9,285 nucleotides of DNA from Chloroflexota bacterium (GTDB lineage Bacteria; Chloroflexota; Dehalococcoidia; SZUA-161; SpSt-899): assembly GCA_018657655.1 (NCBI GenBank), contig JABHWQ010000082.1:1-9285 (forward strand), read 5' to 3'. Below the pieces are notes generated by a model, which was not told the origin of the DNA, searched no databases, and worked only from the letters and a program-made list of their open reading frames with translations. This document shows, piece by piece, positions 1 to 5,150 of the stretch. The translations under genes were made by a program, and so were the position numbers. The first letter of the stretch is position 1. The number at the start of each line of letters is the position of its first letter.

Positions 1-2
1 GT

Positions 3-260
3 GAAGCAAATGATTACGAGAAAGGGAAGGATTATCTTGCTCGATCCGGGGTGGAAATTAAACCGCTGAGCCAGGATGTGATTCGCGATGAACATAAATG
101 CACTCACTGTGGAGCATGCATTGTGCTCTGTCCCAGCAACGCTTTGTCCGTTGACCGAAGTACCATGACGGTCGATTTTGAGGACAGCAAGTGCATCGCC
201 TGTGGGATATGTGTTCCTGCTTGCCCAGCCAGAGCAATGAGTATTCACTTTGAAATCTAG
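3..260 (+). CDS. NIL-domain 4Fe-4S ferredoxin, 3' end (partial)
   Basis: The frame is open from the first bases of the window, so this is the C-terminal part of a longer protein; the GTG at 51 is probably internal. Two classic ferredoxin motifs are visible: C-x2-C-x2-C-x3-C-P (KCTHCGACIVLCP) and again KCIACGICVPACP, enough for two [4Fe-4S] clusters. The stretch before them (YLARSGVEIKPL) matches the end of a NIL domain, the small domain that often precedes such ferredoxins. NIL-ferredoxins of this type are known as partners of DUF39/COG1900 proteins in homocysteine synthesis by sulfide incorporation (Methanosarcina MA1821/MA1822), so a role delivering electrons or sulfur is likely. Ends with TAG; the next gene starts 31 nt later on the same strand. 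Ferredoxin assignment is firm, the NIL/homocysteine link is inference because the N-terminus is outside the window. Confidence 0.85.
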   Translation, partial: EANDYEKGKDYLARSGVEIKPLSQDVIRDEHKCTHCGACIVLCPSNALSVDRSTMTVDFEDSKCIACGICVPACPARAMSIHFEI

Positions 261-291
261 AGAGTAACAACAAAACATACGGGGTATTACT

Positions 292-1164
292 TTGAATATG
301 AAGATTGTAACTTCAATTATTGTGACCTTTTTGCCTGCATTACTATTTATGGGCTGCTCCAACAGTGTAAGTACAGGAGAAGCAGAAATCACTAATACTG
401 CTACTCAAACACCTGTCACAAATACAGGTACTCCCGAAACAGAAACATCGGCAACTCCTGAAATCACAGAGTTGCCACCTAGCGATTATCTTCCTGAAGT
501 GCCGCGAGTCAGTATCCATGATGTCAAGGTAAAGATCGATTCCGGAGCCAACATATTAATCGTCGATTCCCGCGAAACAGAGGACTACAACAAATCTCAT
601 ATTACTGGAGCAGTATCAAAGACCGAGGCTATTGCACTTGAGGGCTATGAGGAAATAATCACCTATTGCCAGTGACCGGACGAGAATACAAGTGCTCGTG
701 CAGCGCAAATACTAATTGAAGCGGGATATGATAATGTGACGACGCTTGAAGGAGGATTTAGGGCTTGGAAAGAGGCTGGGTATCCATTTGAAGAACTCGA
801 TCTTGATGAAGAGTTGCCTCCAAGTGAGTACTTACCAGAGATTCCGCGCATTAGTGTGCATAAAGTCAAGGCGAAATTGGATGAGGGTGCCAATGTAATA
901 ATCATCGATTCTCGCCATGGCCACAGCTATGACGAATCCCATATCCCCGGATCCATTTCAATTCCATTGGACAATATGTCAGAACCATACAATAAGTTTG
1001 AGAGTTATGATGAGATTATCACCTATTGCACCTGACCGGATGAAAATAGTAGCGCCCGGGCGGCGCAGATATTAATTGAAACAGGATATTATAATGTAAC
1101 CACGATTGAAGGGGGGATGCAGGCGTGGGAAGGCGCCGGATACCCCACAGATGGAACACAGTGA
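292..1164 (+). CDS. tandem double-rhodanese lipoprotein with two in-frame TGA codons (probable selenocysteines)
   Basis: Read through TGA at 673-675 and 1033-1035, one frame gives 290 residues: signal peptide with possible lipobox (LLFMGC, Cys about residue 22), Thr/Pro-rich linker to residue 59, rhodanese domain 1 (about 60-170), and domain 2 (about 174-290). Each domain has the VDSR / IDSR and SHI(P)G motifs, then ITYC-x-U-PDEN-(T/S)SARAAQILIE, then a (T)LEGG/IEGG-xx-AW end. The TGAs (residues 128 and 248) sit at the second Cys of the CxCP-type rhodanese active-site loop, giving CQU and CTU. Either TGA taken as a stop would cut the domain in half, and the sequence after it is perfectly conserved rhodanese. 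Probably a membrane-anchored, extracytoplasmic sulfur- or selenium-handling thiol/selenol protein. Start TTG 292 is chosen from GGGG at 281-284; ATG 298 is the alternative. Could instead be a pseudogene with two parallel nonsense mutations, which is much less likely. Confidence 0.85.
673..706 (+). promoter_or_regulatory. candidate bacterial SECIS element 1 (in-frame TGA plus hairpin)
   Basis: The TGA at 673-675 is followed, after 16 nt, by a 5-bp stem GTGCT (692-696) / AGCGC (702-706) closing the loop CGTGC, with one G-U pair. Bacterial SECIS elements are small hairpins directly downstream of the UGA whose apical loop lies roughly 16-37 nt away and carries an important G; this fits. The stem is short and no folding program was run. 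Confidence 0.5.
1033..1066 (+). promoter_or_regulatory. candidate bacterial SECIS element 2 (in-frame TGA plus hairpin)
   Basis: Same geometry as the first element: TGA 1033-1035, then after 16 nt the stem GCGCC (1052-1056) / GGCGC (1062-1066) around loop CGGGC. Compared with element 1, the loop-closing pair changes from U-A to C-G, a double compensatory and synonymous change, and the U-G pair becomes C-G. A general shift to G/C at third positions between the two repeats could mimic this covariation. Confidence 0.5.
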
Positions 1165-1421
1165 GGCCCAAGAAACTCACTGACGAAAATCGGCAAAAAA
1201 TCGAAGAGATCATCGCGCAGATGAGGTGTCCTAGAGATTTTGCATGTGTAAATTCGGGATTCAAAAATCTCTGCAAGGCGAATGATATTGGATTGAAAAG
1301 CTTCCTTATATGCCGCGAAGAGGATTCACACAAATGCGCGTTCGCTCTGGATCTAGGCAAGGAAAAACTTTTCTGCCGATGCGAACTTCGTGTGTATCTG
1401 GAAAAGAATACCAATCAATGA
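1161..1421 (+). CDS. small cysteine-rich protein
   Basis: An 86-residue protein if started at GTG 1161, which overlaps the TGA of the double rhodanese as GTGA and suggests translational coupling. An ATG at 1221 (MRCPRDF...) is a possible later start. Visible residues include RCPRDFAC, NLCKA, ICREE, HKCAFAL and FCRCELRVYL: seven cysteines, several in a pattern that could bind a metal or Fe-S cluster. I recognise the CPxDFxC...CKCxLRVY pattern as a small uncharacterised family seen in anaerobic sulfate-reducer-type genomes, from memory only. No signal peptide or membrane segment, so probably cytoplasmic. Placement between the rhodanese and the AIR-synthase-like enzyme suggests one operon; function unknown. 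Confidence 0.75.
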   Translation: MRPKKLTDENRQKIEEIIAQMRCPRDFACVNSGFKNLCKANDIGLKSFLICREEDSHKCAFALDLGKEKLFCRCELRVYLEKNTNQ

Positions 1422-1459
1422 CTTTTTGGCTTCGAAATTGAAAGGAGAAACATCCCAGG

Positions 1460-2512
1460 ATGAACGAACTACCGGAAATCGGAAAAATATCCCCGGAAAT
1501 CTTTAGTGAGATGATATTCCCCCGTTTGGGTGCAAAAAGCAATAGTATCCTGGTCGGGCCACAGCACGGAGTAGATGTCGGCATTGTTGAGATCGGGGAC
1601 AAAGCAGTGGCGATAACTACCGATCCAGTATTCATCGTGCCGGAGTATGGTTGGGAAAGAGCGGCCTGGTTCGCCCTCCACATCCTCGTATCTGATGCGG
1701 TGACAAGTGGTCTCAAACCCAAGTACCTTTCTATCGATCTTAACCTTCCGATGGAGATAACTAAAGAGCAACTCAATATAGTCTGGGACGTCATTCACAG
1801 CGAATGCGAAAGACTCGGTATCTCAATTATCTGCGGACACACCGCAAGATACGACAATTGCCATTATCCAATGGTGGGCGGTGCGACTGTCCTTTGTGTG
1901 GGCGGAAAAGATGAATACGTAACTCCAAGCATGGCTAAGGTCGGAGATAAAATCATCATAACTAAAGGGCCCGCCATCGAGGCTTCCGGTATTTTTGCCG
2001 CTATGTTTCCCCAGATTATGGAGAAGGAATTCGGGCCGGATTTCGCCCAAAAAGCCCAAGGTATATTCTACAAAATGTCGGCGGTGGAAGATGCCTTGAC
2101 AGCGGTGAGTATTGGTGTCAGAGACAATGGGGTCACCTCAATGCATGATGCCACTGAGTGCGGTGTGTGGGGAGGACTGTACGAGTTGGCACAGGCAGCA
2201 AATCTTGGCGTAAGGGTGGAGAAGGAATCTATAGTTGTGGAAGATTGCATCCCCGAGATTTGCCGATATTTTGGCATCGATCCATATGCCTCGATTAGCG
2301 AAGGTTCCCTGATCATCTCCTGCCGACCTCATACGGCACAGGCCATTGTAGATGCACTGGATCAAAAAGACATCAAGGCTTCAATAGTCGGGGAGTTGGT
2401 CGATCCGCAAAACGGAATGATCCTTGTAGAGAACGGGAAGGAAAGGAAGCTCGAACATCCTATTGTTGATCCTTTCTGGAAAGCATTTTATGATGCTCTT
2501 AACAGTCTTTAG
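1460..2512 (+). CDS. AIR synthase-related protein (HypE/ThiL/SelD superfamily)
   Basis: A 350-residue protein. The N-terminal half shows the superfamily signatures: a glycine-containing loop leading to an acidic metal site (GPQHGVDVGIV, about 33-43), ITTDPVFIVP (about 52-61), the helix LHILVSDAVTSGLKP-x-YL that corresponds to LAxxDLAxxGAxP in HypE/PurM, and IICGHTARYD (about 123-132), equivalent to the GDT(K) segment of HypE. The C-terminal half has TKGPAIEASGIFA and SMHDATECGVWGGLYELA (HDxTEGG-like). These enzymes bind ATP and activate a substrate by phosphoryl transfer or dehydration. It lacks HypE's C-terminal cyanation motif (PRIC) and SelD's N-terminal catalytic Cys/Sec, so it is neither in the strict sense. 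ATG 1460 is preceded by AAAGGAGAA with a spacing of about 10. The substrate is unknown; adjacency to a probable selenoprotein makes a selenium- or sulfur-linked reaction worth considering, but that is inference. Confidence 0.8.
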   Translation: MNELPEIGKISPEIFSEMIFPRLGAKSNSILVGPQHGVDVGIVEIGDKAVAITTDPVFIVPEYGWERAAWFALHILVSDAVTSGLKPKYLSIDLNLPMEITKEQLNIVWDVIHSECERLGISIICGHTARYDNCHYPMVGGATVLCVGGKDEYVTPSMAKVGDKIIITKGPAIEASGIFAAMFPQIMEKEFGPDFAQKAQGIFYKMSAVEDALTAVSIGVRDNGVTSMHDATECGVWGGLYELAQAANLGVRVEKESIVVEDCIPEICRYFGIDPYASISEGSLIISCRPHTAQAIVDALDQKDIKASIVGELVDPQNGMILVENGKERKLEHPIVDPFWKAFYDALNSL

Positions 2513-2631
2513 GATTGCAATTGGAATTAAGAGCCATTGGTTTGGACAACTCTGACGGCGTAATGACGTTTTTAAGATAATCGATTTGAATAGGCAAGTG
2601 CACGATTGACATACAAATGTAGTCCCGGTGG
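2513..2631. other. intergenic gap between the AIR-synthase-like gene and the regulator module
   Basis: An AT-rich gap of about 120 bp. I see no convincing hairpin-plus-T-run terminator and no RNA gene. It separates the first operon from the XRE promoter that begins at 2632. Confidence 0.5.
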
Positions 2632-2660
2632 TTGACAAATTGTTGCGTTAACGCTACAAT
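2632..2660 (+). promoter_or_regulatory. sigma-70 promoter of the first XRE gene
   Basis: Perfect -35 TTGACA (2632-2637), 17-bp spacer, -10 TACAAT (2655-2660). The predicted start is near 2667, only 3-5 nt before ATG 2671, so the mRNA would be nearly leaderless. The spacer and the -10 box are covered by the operator at 2639-2660. Confidence 0.8.
2639..2660. promoter_or_regulatory. 22-bp operator palindrome O1 (XRE autoregulation)
   Basis: ATTGTTGCG-TTAA-CGCTACAAT, an inverted repeat with a single mismatched pair. It fills the space between -35 and -10 and includes the -10 itself, the classic position for a repressor. Its left arm ATTGTTGCG and right arm CGCTACAAT recur exactly upstream of the second XRE gene. 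Confidence 0.8.
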
Positions 2661-2670
2661 TATGCGTGCC

Positions 2671-3036
2671 ATGCAACATGCACCGAATCCCATACAAGAT
2701 ATCCTGCAACAACGTAACATCTCACTGAGGCGTTTGGCAGCTGATGCAGGGATCAGCCCATCGACTTTGAGTCGATGGGCCAGTGGCAAACAGACACCTT
2801 CACCTCAGTGTTGCAAGAAATTTGCAGAATCTTTGTTGCTTCCGCTTGAAGATGTACTTGTGTGGGCTGGGCATCTTGCCCCAAAGACCAATACGGATAC
2901 AACCGAACATCCTGATTGCAGAGCATATATCCAACAAAAATTATCCATCGAATTACAGGAAGATATGGTAGCTATGATAGAGGACTTGTTACCAGAGTGT
3001 TATCCGTCTCCTTTCATTGGGAATGGTCCTCCATAA
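2671..3036 (+). CDS. XRE/Cro-type transcriptional regulator, copy 1
   Basis: A 121-residue DNA-binding protein. A helix-turn-helix of the lambda Cro/XRE class spans about residues 8-66: SLRRLAADAGISPSTLSRW then a GKQTPS turn, followed by the helix where CKKFAESLLLPLEDVLVWAG fits. The C-terminus (about 82-121) has an amphipathic segment, ELQEDMVAMIEDL, probably for dimerisation. It is about 58% identical to the next gene over the first 110 residues. ATG 2671 is chosen because the promoter -10 ends at 2660, which puts upstream ATG 2662 and TTG 2632 within or too close to the promoter; no Shine-Dalgarno site exists, consistent with leaderless translation. Likely a repressor of its own gene through O1, and of other genes carrying the same site. 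Confidence 0.85.
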   Translation: MQHAPNPIQDILQQRNISLRRLAADAGISPSTLSRWASGKQTPSPQCCKKFAESLLLPLEDVLVWAGHLAPKTNTDTTEHPDCRAYIQQKLSIELQEDMVAMIEDLLPECYPSPFIGNGPP

Positions 3037-3067
3037 TCCATCATAATATCGGAAATATGGTGCGTAC

Positions 3068-3097
3068 TTGACAGTATTGTTGCGCACACGCTACAAT
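3068..3097 (+). promoter_or_regulatory. sigma-70 promoter of the second XRE gene
   Basis: -35 TTGACA (3068-3073), 18-bp spacer, -10 TACAAT (3092-3097). The predicted transcription start is at or within a base or two of the ATG at 3104, so the transcript would be leaderless. Confidence 0.8.
3076..3097. promoter_or_regulatory. 22-bp operator palindrome O2
   Basis: ATTGTTGCG-CACA-CGCTACAAT. It is identical to O1 except in the central N4, and again lies between the -35 and -10 boxes and includes the -10. Identical arms with a changed centre point to selection for protein binding at each half-site. Confidence 0.8.
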
Positions 3098-3103
3098 TAA
3101 ATT

Positions 3104-3460
3104 ATGAAATACATATCTACCTATATACAGGACATTCTAAGACAACGTGGCTATTCGCTGAGACGATTGGCCACGGATACTGGTGTAAGTCCATCCACTC
3201 TTAGCCGATGGCTAAGTGGTGGGCAGAATCCTTCAACGCAGTCATGCCAGAAACTGGCTGAATCATTATCGGTACCAGTTGAGCATGTGCTTGCCTGGGC
3301 CGGTCATCTTGAACCTATGCAAAGAGCAGACCTGTCTGCACTCCCAGAGTTTAGAGAATATGCCCAGCAGAAGTATCCTGCGGAATTGGATGAGGATATC
3401 GTCGCTATGATAGAAGACCTCATACAACGTAGGAGAAGCAGGCTGCATGAAAGCCATTGA
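3104..3460 (+). CDS. XRE/Cro-type transcriptional regulator, copy 2
   Basis: 118 residues, the tandem paralogue of the preceding gene. The helix-turn-helix SLRRLATDTGVSPSTLSRW is at about 18-36, and the block HVLAWAGHLEP (61-71) and the acidic ELDEDIVAMIEDL helix (94-106) are shared with copy 1. The C-terminus differs, ending in a basic QRRRSRLHESH tail. ATG 3104 coincides with the predicted transcription start, and no Shine-Dalgarno site is present. Its end overlaps the start of the metallopeptidase gene by 14 nt, so the two are likely translated together. Near-identical recognition-helix sequence (SPSTLSRW) in both copies suggests both bind the same operator, possibly as homo- or heterodimers. 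Confidence 0.87.
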   Translation: MKYISTYIQDILRQRGYSLRRLATDTGVSPSTLSRWLSGGQNPSTQSCQKLAESLSVPVEHVLAWAGHLEPMQRADLSALPEFREYAQQKYPAELDEDIVAMIEDLIQRRRSRLHESH

Positions 3461-4139
3461 TCCAAAGAAAACCCTAACCACCCTCGTCAAGCTCTACTCA
3501 GGAAATAGCTGCCCGCACGCAACAGAGTGTGCCTGTCGCTCAAGCGACTGGTGCCCCAGAAGTGGGAATGCGAGTTCTGGGGAAGAGCAAGACTATCCCA
3601 TGCTGCATCTCGCAGGCTGTGCTATGGGACATGATAGATGTTGTTGCCGAGTATTGGATGAGATCGAATTACTGGCAAAAGCATATCTCGAAAGGGCTGG
3701 TGTAAACCGGGCTCCTGTTCCGCTGGAACTGATCAATCTTTGCGATCCTCGTAGACCAATAGAATTACGACCGTTCCCGTTGAAGGCCTATTTCGGATGT
3801 GCCTGGTTTCTGGGGAATGAATGGGTTGTTCATCTAAATTCGAATAACGAAGTAGAAATGAATCGATTTACCGCATTCCACGAAGGGTTTCACATCCTTT
3901 GCAGCACTTCAGGCATGTCTTTCAGCAAAGTTGAGGACTGTTATAAACCCTTAAGCGAGCGTCTGGCAGACTATTTTGCCGCAAGCATCCTCATGCCTCG
4001 GCACATGGTTCATGAAATGTGGCCCAAGGTTAAAAACATCGAGGAAATGGCACTTATCTTCGATGTACCGGAAGGGGTGATGGAAGACTGGTTAATACGA
4101 TTGCGATTATGCGAAAGAGAAACCCATCACGCGCTCTAG
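3447..4139 (+). CDS. ImmA/IrrE-type zinc metallopeptidase with Cys-rich N-terminus
   Basis: 230 residues. The catalytic motif HEGFH (145-149, HExxH) is followed by SERLADYFAASILMP (170-184), where E171 is the expected third zinc ligand and the AxxFAAxxLMP block is typical of COG2856/ImmA-IrrE. Peptidases of this family cleave a partner XRE repressor (ImmA-ImmR of ICEBs1, IrrE-DdrO of Deinococcus); the overlapping XRE gene upstream fits this. Unusual is the N-terminal 70 residues: C22, C28, C30, C36, C58 and C65-C66-C67, eight cysteines in about 46 residues, plausible as an Fe-S or zinc site or a thiol switch. This could make proteolysis respond to redox or sulfur state. ATG 3447 lies inside the end of the XRE gene, with GGAGAAG upstream. 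The stop TAG is 41 nt from the convergent DsrC-like gene. The protease call is firm, the sensor role is inference. Confidence 0.88.
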   Translation: MKAIDPKKTLTTLVKLYSGNSCPHATECACRSSDWCPRSGNASSGEEQDYPMLHLAGCAMGHDRCCCRVLDEIELLAKAYLERAGVNRAPVPLELINLCDPRRPIELRPFPLKAYFGCAWFLGNEWVVHLNSNNEVEMNRFTAFHEGFHILCSTSGMSFSKVEDCYKPLSERLADYFAASILMPRHMVHEMWPKVKNIEEMALIFDVPEGVMEDWLIRLRLCERETHHAL

Positions 4140-4159
4140 AGTAGCCCCTGAAATAGTGC

Positions 4160-4177
4160 TGCGTGACTAGTAACGCA
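4160..4177. repeat. 18-bp imperfect palindrome between convergent genes
   Basis: TGCGTgACTAGTaACGCA, a single mismatched pair around an ACTAGT centre, lying between the stop codons of two convergent genes. The TGCG/CGCA arms resemble those of the XRE operators but the spacing is wider (N10 rather than N4). It could be a weak bidirectional hairpin or a variant binding site; there is no T-run for a classic terminator. Confidence 0.35.
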
Positions 4178-4180
4178 CCT

Positions 4181-4549
4181 CTACAAGCAATTGCAATCCC
4201 GCAAGCTCTTCCCATCCCATGGTTTTCCCGCTACCGGTTCTGGTAACCCGGCAACTTTGAATATTATCTCGGGATCGGTGTGAAAGAAACGTTTAGGATT
4301 AATTCCAAGGTCTTTCTTCATTCGTACTGGGAAAGGCCATTTAGAATAGCATTTGAAATAATGTCTTACATATTCAAGCATCTGTAGATGGCCTAAAGTC
4401 AACTTCCCGATTCTCTCACTATCGGCAATGACTTGTGCTACATCCCAATTCCATAGTCTCACATCAGTCAGGTAGCCATGGAGGTTCAAACAATCCGATA
4501 GATCCGTCGTCAACGCAGGAGTATCTACTGTTACAGCATAAGTGGCCAT
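4181..4549 (-). CDS. DsrC/TusE-like sulfur-carrier protein, stand-alone copy A
   Basis: 122 residues from ATG 4549, which has GGAGGTGG just upstream. The DsrC fold signatures are present: HGYLTDVRLWNWDVAQVIA (24-42), a LT-x-GHLQMLEYVRHYF helix (50-65), WPFPVRMKKDLG (71-82) and IIFKVAGLPEP (95-105), equivalent to the C-K-(M/I)-AGLPKP block of DsrC. The DsrC cysteine that precedes that Lys is Phe here, while the penultimate C-terminal cysteine is kept (C121 in DCNCL), after a longer tail. C119 is nearby. Canonical DsrC carries sulfur between these two cysteines as a trisulfide; with only the tail Cys this copy is closer to TusE-type persulfide carriers, or uses C119/C121 as a CxC pair. It is the last gene of the minus-strand cluster, 48 nt after copy B. 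Probably a cytoplasmic partner of the DsrK-like protein. Confidence 0.85.
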   Translation of the reverse strand: MATYAVTVDTPALTTDLSDCLNLHGYLTDVRLWNWDVAQVIADSERIGKLTLGHLQMLEYVRHYFKCYSKWPFPVRMKKDLGINPKRFFHTDPEIIFKVAGLPEPVAGKPWDGKSLRDCNCL

Positions 4550-4597
4550 TTTTCCACCTCCAGCTGATTGGTACAGAACACTTCTCATCCGGCTAAT

Positions 4598-4963
4598 CTA
4601 CGGGCAAATCTCAAATCTTCTTGTACCCCATTTTGTGTGGCCACCAGGATTTGGTAATCCAGCAACCTTGAAGATAGTTTCCGGTGTACCCAGGAAGAGG
4701 CTACATGGGTTGGAACATCCAATGTCCTTTTTTATCTGTCTCGCTATTGGCCAATCCTCGTGAGCTTTATAGTATTTCCTGACATATTTGACCACTCGTT
4801 TATGTTTCCCTGTTAGTACTCCAACTTTTTCTTTACTCGCAATTGCCTGAGCTATATCCCAGTCCCATTGAGCTGGGTTCCTCAAGTATCCTTCAAGATC
4901 AAGATAACTACCCGTGTCACTCAAATTTGGAGCCTCAGCCGTTGCTGCAGTATGGGTATCCAT
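4598..4963 (-). CDS. DsrC/TusE-like sulfur-carrier protein, stand-alone copy B
   Basis: 121 residues. ATG 4963 is chosen because GGAGG lies 8 nt upstream; an earlier GTG at 4972 is inside that ribosome site. The order of DsrC blocks is clear: EGYLRNPAQWDWDIAQAIA (24-42), VLTGKHKRVVKYVRKYY (49-65), ARQIKKDIG (74-82), IFKVAGLPNP (97-106), and the tail KWGTRRFEICP with penultimate C120. It also has C83 and C87 (GCSNPC). It is much closer to the domain fused to the DsrK-like protein (same GCSNPC, FK(V/I)AGLPNP and FEICP tail) than to copy A, so a recent duplication of that domain is likely. The usual second redox Cys before KxAGLP is replaced by Phe. Likely carries sulfur on C120 and may compete with, or supply, the fused domain. 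Confidence 0.87.
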   Translation of the reverse strand: MDTHTAATAEAPNLSDTGSYLDLEGYLRNPAQWDWDIAQAIASKEKVGVLTGKHKRVVKYVRKYYKAHEDWPIARQIKKDIGCSNPCSLFLGTPETIFKVAGLPNPGGHTKWGTRRFEICP

Positions 4964-5150
4964 AACTTTCACCTCCAGCTAATTTCGACTTTTCTTCCTT
5001 TGCGAGATTACATGGTATGAACAGATAAATATCAAAATCTAATACGGTGGGCAGTCGCTCGTTTTCGATCGACCGAACCTTTCTCATCTCGGCATCTGCC
5101 TCCACCACGGTAACGCACACATCCAGTAAACTTTAAAGCGATCTTTGACG
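4964..5150. other. gap between DsrK-DsrC fusion and DsrC-like copy B
   Basis: This stretch of about 190 bp holds no convincing gene; the short minus-strand open frames in it have no recognisable protein. It contains the candidate promoter at 5007-5035. I see no clear terminator hairpin. Confidence 0.5.
5007..5035 (-). promoter_or_regulatory. candidate sigma-70 promoter for the two stand-alone DsrC-like genes
   Basis: On the minus strand, -35 TTGATA (5035-5030), 17-bp spacer, -10 TGTAAT (5012-5007); start expected near 5000, giving a leader of about 37 nt that contains the ribosome site of copy B. A single TTGCG half-site (5000-5004, + strand) overlaps the predicted start but lacks a good partner arm. 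Confidence 0.5.

Larger units (their letters stand above)
469..1161 (+). repeat. internal tandem duplication of linker plus rhodanese domain
   Basis: Unit 1 (about 469-810) and unit 2 (about 811-1161) encode the same order of blocks: ELPPS-x-YLPE-(V/I)-PR, a V-H-x-VK-x-K helix, (V/I)DSR, EEIITYC/DEIITYC, TGA, PDEN-x-SARAAQILIE. Unit 2 has six extra residues before the active site. The copies differ mainly at third codon positions in the best-conserved block, which suggests an old duplication under protein-level selection rather than a recent copy. Confidence 0.85.

Noticed and set aside
292..675. Rhodanese gene as a pseudogene broken by two stop codons, or three separate short genes
   Set aside because: Both interruptions are TGA at the same active-site codon of two repeated domains, the frame is otherwise intact and conserved, and no start with a good ribosome site follows either TGA.
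673..1035. Alternative genetic code with TGA as Trp or Gly
   Set aside because: TGA serves as the normal stop of other genes here (1162-1164, 1419-1421, 3458-3460), and TGA inside genes occurs only at the two rhodanese active-site positions.
1019..1794. Minus-strand open frames across the rhodanese, Cys-rich and AIR-synthase genes
   Set aside because: They are opposite to well-supported genes, with no domain matches and unlikely residue composition.
1460..2512. selD (selenophosphate synthetase) beside the selenoprotein gene
   Set aside because: The AIR-synthase fold is shared but the N-terminal catalytic Cys/Sec and Lys of SelD are not visible; a general AIR-synthase-related enzyme is all that can be supported.
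2632..2670. TTG start at 2632 or ATG at 2662 for the first XRE gene
   Set aside because: TTG 2632 is the -35 box itself, and ATG 2662 lies only 2 nt after the -10, upstream of any likely transcription start.
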